From assembly GCA_021773035.1 (NCBI GenBank), contig JAJFKU010000045.1, positions 1 through 64,000 on the forward strand: a stretch of 64,000 bases of DNA, written 5' to 3'. Under the pieces are notes generated by a model that ran no database searches, was not told the origin of the DNA, and saw only the letters and a list, made by a program, of their open reading frames with translations. Origin of the DNA: Woeseiaceae bacterium (GTDB lineage Bacteria; Pseudomonadota; Gammaproteobacteria; Steroidobacterales; Woeseiaceae). The number at the start of each line of letters is the position of its first letter. Position 1 is the stretch's first letter. Both the position numbers and the translations under genes were made by a program. Below are positions 62,031-64,000 of the stretch, piece after piece.

Positions 62031-63149
62031 ATGACAAATAATCGCCGCCAGTTTATTAAGGCCTCAGTTCTGGGTAGTGCCGCCGTTGCCACGGGTTTGC
62101 CAACACTCGCGAGTGCCGGCGAAAAGCGGAAGAAAAGCACTTCGCTAAGCATTCTGATTCTTGGTGGAACCGGCTTCATTGGGCCGCACATGGTGCGCGA
62201 GGCATTGCGCCGCGGACATCAGGTGACCTTGTTCAACCGCGGCAGAACCGACAATACCCTGTTTCCCGATCTTGAAACGATAAGAGGAGATCGGAACAAC
62301 GGCCTGGATGGGCTGAAAGGGCGGAGCTGGGATGCGGTGATCGATAATTCGGGCTACGTGCCGCGTCATGTGCAGGACTCGGCGCGTTTGCTGGCACCGA
62401 ATACGAAGCGCTACCTGTATATTTCGACGGTCGCTGTCTACGCTGATTTCGATGTCGACAACACGGAATCATCTGCGCTCGCCAGCATTGCCGACGAGAG
62501 TATCGAAGACGTCAACGGAGAAACCTACGGCCCACTGAAAGCCTTGTGCGAAAAACGCGCGCGTGCCGAAGTCGACGATGAGCGGCTTACCGTCATACGT
62601 CCAACCTATATCGCCGGTCCGGGGGATCACACCGACCGATTTTCCTACTGGCCGATTCGGACGCGGAAGGGGGGTGAGATGGTCTGGCCCGGGACTCCGG
62701 AGCATACGATTCAAGCCATCGACGTTCGCGATCTGGCAAATTTTTCGATCGATTGCCTGGACAGTGATATCGCTGGTACATTCAATGCGGTGAACCCGGC
62801 CAGGTCTTATTCGATGGGCGAGCTGCTTGCCGATTCACAGGCGGTCACCGGTGTTCGCGTCGATCCCGTCTGGATCAGCGAAGAATTTGCGGCAGAGCAA
62901 GACCTGATCAGCGGCCGCAATTTTCCGATATGGCGCCCCAAAAGCGGGCCGCGTTCGAGAACGTCCTCGTTCATCGGCGAGGCTGCGGTGCGCGCGGGAC
63001 TTCACAATCGCCCCGAACGCGAAACCATTCGGGACCTGTTAACCTGGTGGGACACGCTGGACGATGATCGCCGCGCGAATTTAAGGGCCGGCATGTCACC
63101 CGATCAGGAAACGGAAGTCATCGCTGCCTGGCGCGCCAGGGACGCCTAA
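62031..63149 (+). CDS. Tat-exported NAD-dependent epimerase/dehydratase-like protein
   Basis: The 372-residue protein has a twin-arginine signal (NNRRQFIKASVLGSAAVATG) followed by a Rossmann domain with ILILGGTGFIGPHMVREALR, LFNRGRT, an intermediate WDAVIDNSGY, YLYISTVAVYAD and GETYGPLKALCEKRA containing the Tyr-x3-Lys pair. It resembles mRNA-binding/CSP41-like epimerases. A folded, cofactor-loaded dehydrogenase exported by Tat is uncommon for this family. Substrate unknown. Confidence 0.87.
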   Translation: MTNNRRQFIKASVLGSAAVATGLPTLASAGEKRKKSTSLSILILGGTGFIGPHMVREALRRGHQVTLFNRGRTDNTLFPDLETIRGDRNNGLDGLKGRSWDAVIDNSGYVPRHVQDSARLLAPNTKRYLYISTVAVYADFDVDNTESSALASIADESIEDVNGETYGPLKALCEKRARAEVDDERLTVIRPTYIAGPGDHTDRFSYWPIRTRKGGEMVWPGTPEHTIQAIDVRDLANFSIDCLDSDIAGTFNAVNPARSYSMGELLADSQAVTGVRVDPVWISEEFAAEQDLISGRNFPIWRPKSGPRSRTSSFIGEAAVRAGLHNRPERETIRDLLTWWDTLDDDRRANLRAGMSPDQETEVIAAWRARDA

Positions 63150-63156
63150 CGCTAAA

Positions 63157-63187
63157 GGGGTCAGAGCCCTTTCACGGCTCTGACCCC
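63157..63187. repeat. REP-like inverted repeat GGGGTCAGAGCC
   Basis: A perfect 12-bp inverted repeat, GGGGTCAGAGCC (63157-63168) and GGCTCTGACCCC (63176-63187), with a 7-nt CTTTCAC loop, lies 8 bp after the epimerase stop and 9 bp before the stop of the convergent DUF2330 gene. The arm sequence, to my recollection, is widespread next to REP-associated (IS200-like) transposase genes. It is the only copy in this window. It may also act as a transcription stop between the convergent genes, although no T tract is present. Confidence 0.6.
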
Positions 63188-63195
63188 GTTCTGGT

Positions 63196-64000
63196 TTAAC
63201 TCCAGATTCTTTTCCACCACGGTTCTTTTTGAGCTTCCGCGGTGCCGACAAACTCGATCTTTGCACGGATATCTTCTATGTCCCAGCCGGTCAGGTTGGC
63301 CAGTTGCCGAGCTTCGCGCTCCTGCCGTTGACGAACTTCGGTCTGGTATTGGCTGATATCGCAGGACGGTTCACCTTTCCACGGGTGCCGAATGACGTAG
63401 CGTCCCTGGTAGTTCTGCCGATCGCCGGTCTCCTGAAATACCAGGTCTTCTGGAAAATGCTCGCCGTCGTAACGTACATGCAGCCGCGTGACGAAGACAC
63501 CCTGCGCAGGCATGGGGGCGATCTTGCTGCCACCCTGGCCGCCGATCCAGAAGACTCCCAGTTTGCGAAGCTCCTGTGCACTTAACGGGTCCGCGGCGCA
63601 GGGGTCGCACCAGGCCATATCCCAGGCGTACTCAAGAAACACCGCGCGTTCGTTTTCGACCTGCACCTGCTGGTCGAACATGGCACGATAGAACTCGGCG
63701 AACTCTCCCTGAACGAATGCTGGAACATCCATGTCGCTTGGTAGTTTTACCGTGCGATAGTTGGTCGTTTCAACGCGGCCGGTTCGAGTAAGTGCATAGA
63801 CGTAAAGTTCCTGCTTGCCTTTCGCGTTTAGCGTGCCGAGTCGAATCGGCAGCATGAACTTACTACTCTCATAGGCAACCTGAAGCGGGCGTAGATACTG
63901 ATAACCAAGCTTTGCCTGCTCCTCGAGATTGACCTTCGCGACGAAGAAGCGCATGTCCTGCTTCAGGTAACTGTCGACGACTCTCTCAGCGCCGCGGGGC
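63196..64000 (-). CDS. DUF2330-family protein, 5' end outside the window
   Basis: The open frame continues without stop to the window edge, so the coding region is partial. The 268 visible residues include RVVDSYLKQDMRFFVAKVNL, PIRLGTLNAKGKQELYVYAL, CDPCAADPLSAQELRKLG, PAQGVFVTRLHVRYDGEHFP and the C-terminal KEPWWKRIWS, matching the C-terminal part of DUF2330 proteins, typically secreted with a cysteine-rich N-terminus. An internal ATG at 63954 is not the true start. Confidence 0.75.
   Translation of the reverse strand, partial: PRGAERVVDSYLKQDMRFFVAKVNLEEQAKLGYQYLRPLQVAYESSKFMLPIRLGTLNAKGKQELYVYALTRTGRVETTNYRTVKLPSDMDVPAFVQGEFAEFYRAMFDQQVQVENERAVFLEYAWDMAWCDPCAADPLSAQELRKLGVFWIGGQGGSKIAPMPAQGVFVTRLHVRYDGEHFPEDLVFQETGDRQNYQGRYVIRHPWKGEPSCDISQYQTEVRQRQEREARQLANLTGWDIEDIRAKIEFVGTAEAQKEPWWKRIWS

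Noticed and set aside
1..64000. CRISPR arrays, tRNA or rRNA genes, IS elements
   Set aside because: No regularly spaced repeats, no cloverleaf sequences and no transposase were seen on either strand by eye; a covariance search would be needed to exclude small RNAs.

Overview
The window is about 64 kb of moderately GC-rich, gene-dense chromosome from a Gammaproteobacterium. The evidence is the Psp system with PspF and a sigma-54 promoter, FadE-type acyl-CoA dehydrogenase, proteobacterial gshA, NudC, MscL, a GspA/GspB pair, an FlhC-like protein and a CTGT-N8-ACAG SOS box. A complete mevalonate pathway is uncommon in that class; it and the overall gene mix would fit a marine Woeseia/Chromatiales-like lineage, but that placement is inference. 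I found no rRNA, tRNA, CRISPR array, IS element or prophage. All intergenic stretches are shorter than 300 bp.

Layout. 1-8300: one minus-strand arginine operon, argR-argG-P-loop protein-argC-argD-argF'-argB-argH, driven from an operator with two TATGCGCAT-type palindromes in front of argR. The carbamoyltransferase belongs to the N-acyl-ornithine type, so the pathway keeps the acyl group past ornithine. An uncharacterised P-loop protein is translationally coupled inside the operon and no N-acetylglutamate synthase is visible. 8.3-18.6 kb: housekeeping genes (esterase, NRDE/TANGO2 protein, NudC, MscL), an orphan FlhC-like regulator, a two-gene ABC exporter, gspB-gspA, dinB and ispA.

18.6-24.9 kb: the mevalonate pathway. 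mvaD, phosphomevalonate kinase, a fused HMG-CoA reductase/mevalonate kinase and idi overlap each other on the plus strand, and HMG-CoA synthase converges on them. Together with ispA just upstream on the other strand this takes acetoacetyl-CoA plus acetyl-CoA to farnesyl diphosphate; only the thiolase is missing. 25-31.9 kb: lipoprotein, DUF3667 protein, FadE with a lysine-rich tail, malate dehydrogenase, and an ECF sigma/anti-sigma pair.

32-37.5 kb: a YtrA-type GntR regulator with its ABC transporter, preceded by an operator-promoter, a tiny membrane protein and an intrinsic terminator; then pspF divergent from pspA-pspC-pspC-pspB-like. 37.5-50.7 kb: diguanylate cyclase/phosphodiesterase, bactofilin, DUF2845 protein, gshA, an aminotransferase/sulfotransferase-like pair, two related single-pass periplasmic proteins, a ferredoxin-reductase-like enzyme, an SLC13 transporter and a hydrolase. 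50.7-64 kb: an SOS-controlled superfamily I helicase, class II aldolase, ilvA, dihydroorotase, a three-subunit 2-oxoacid oxidoreductase (FAD/Fe-S NAD(P)H subunit plus alpha and beta), a decayed exbD, a Tat-exported epimerase-like protein, a REP-like inverted repeat and the start-truncated end of a DUF2330 gene.
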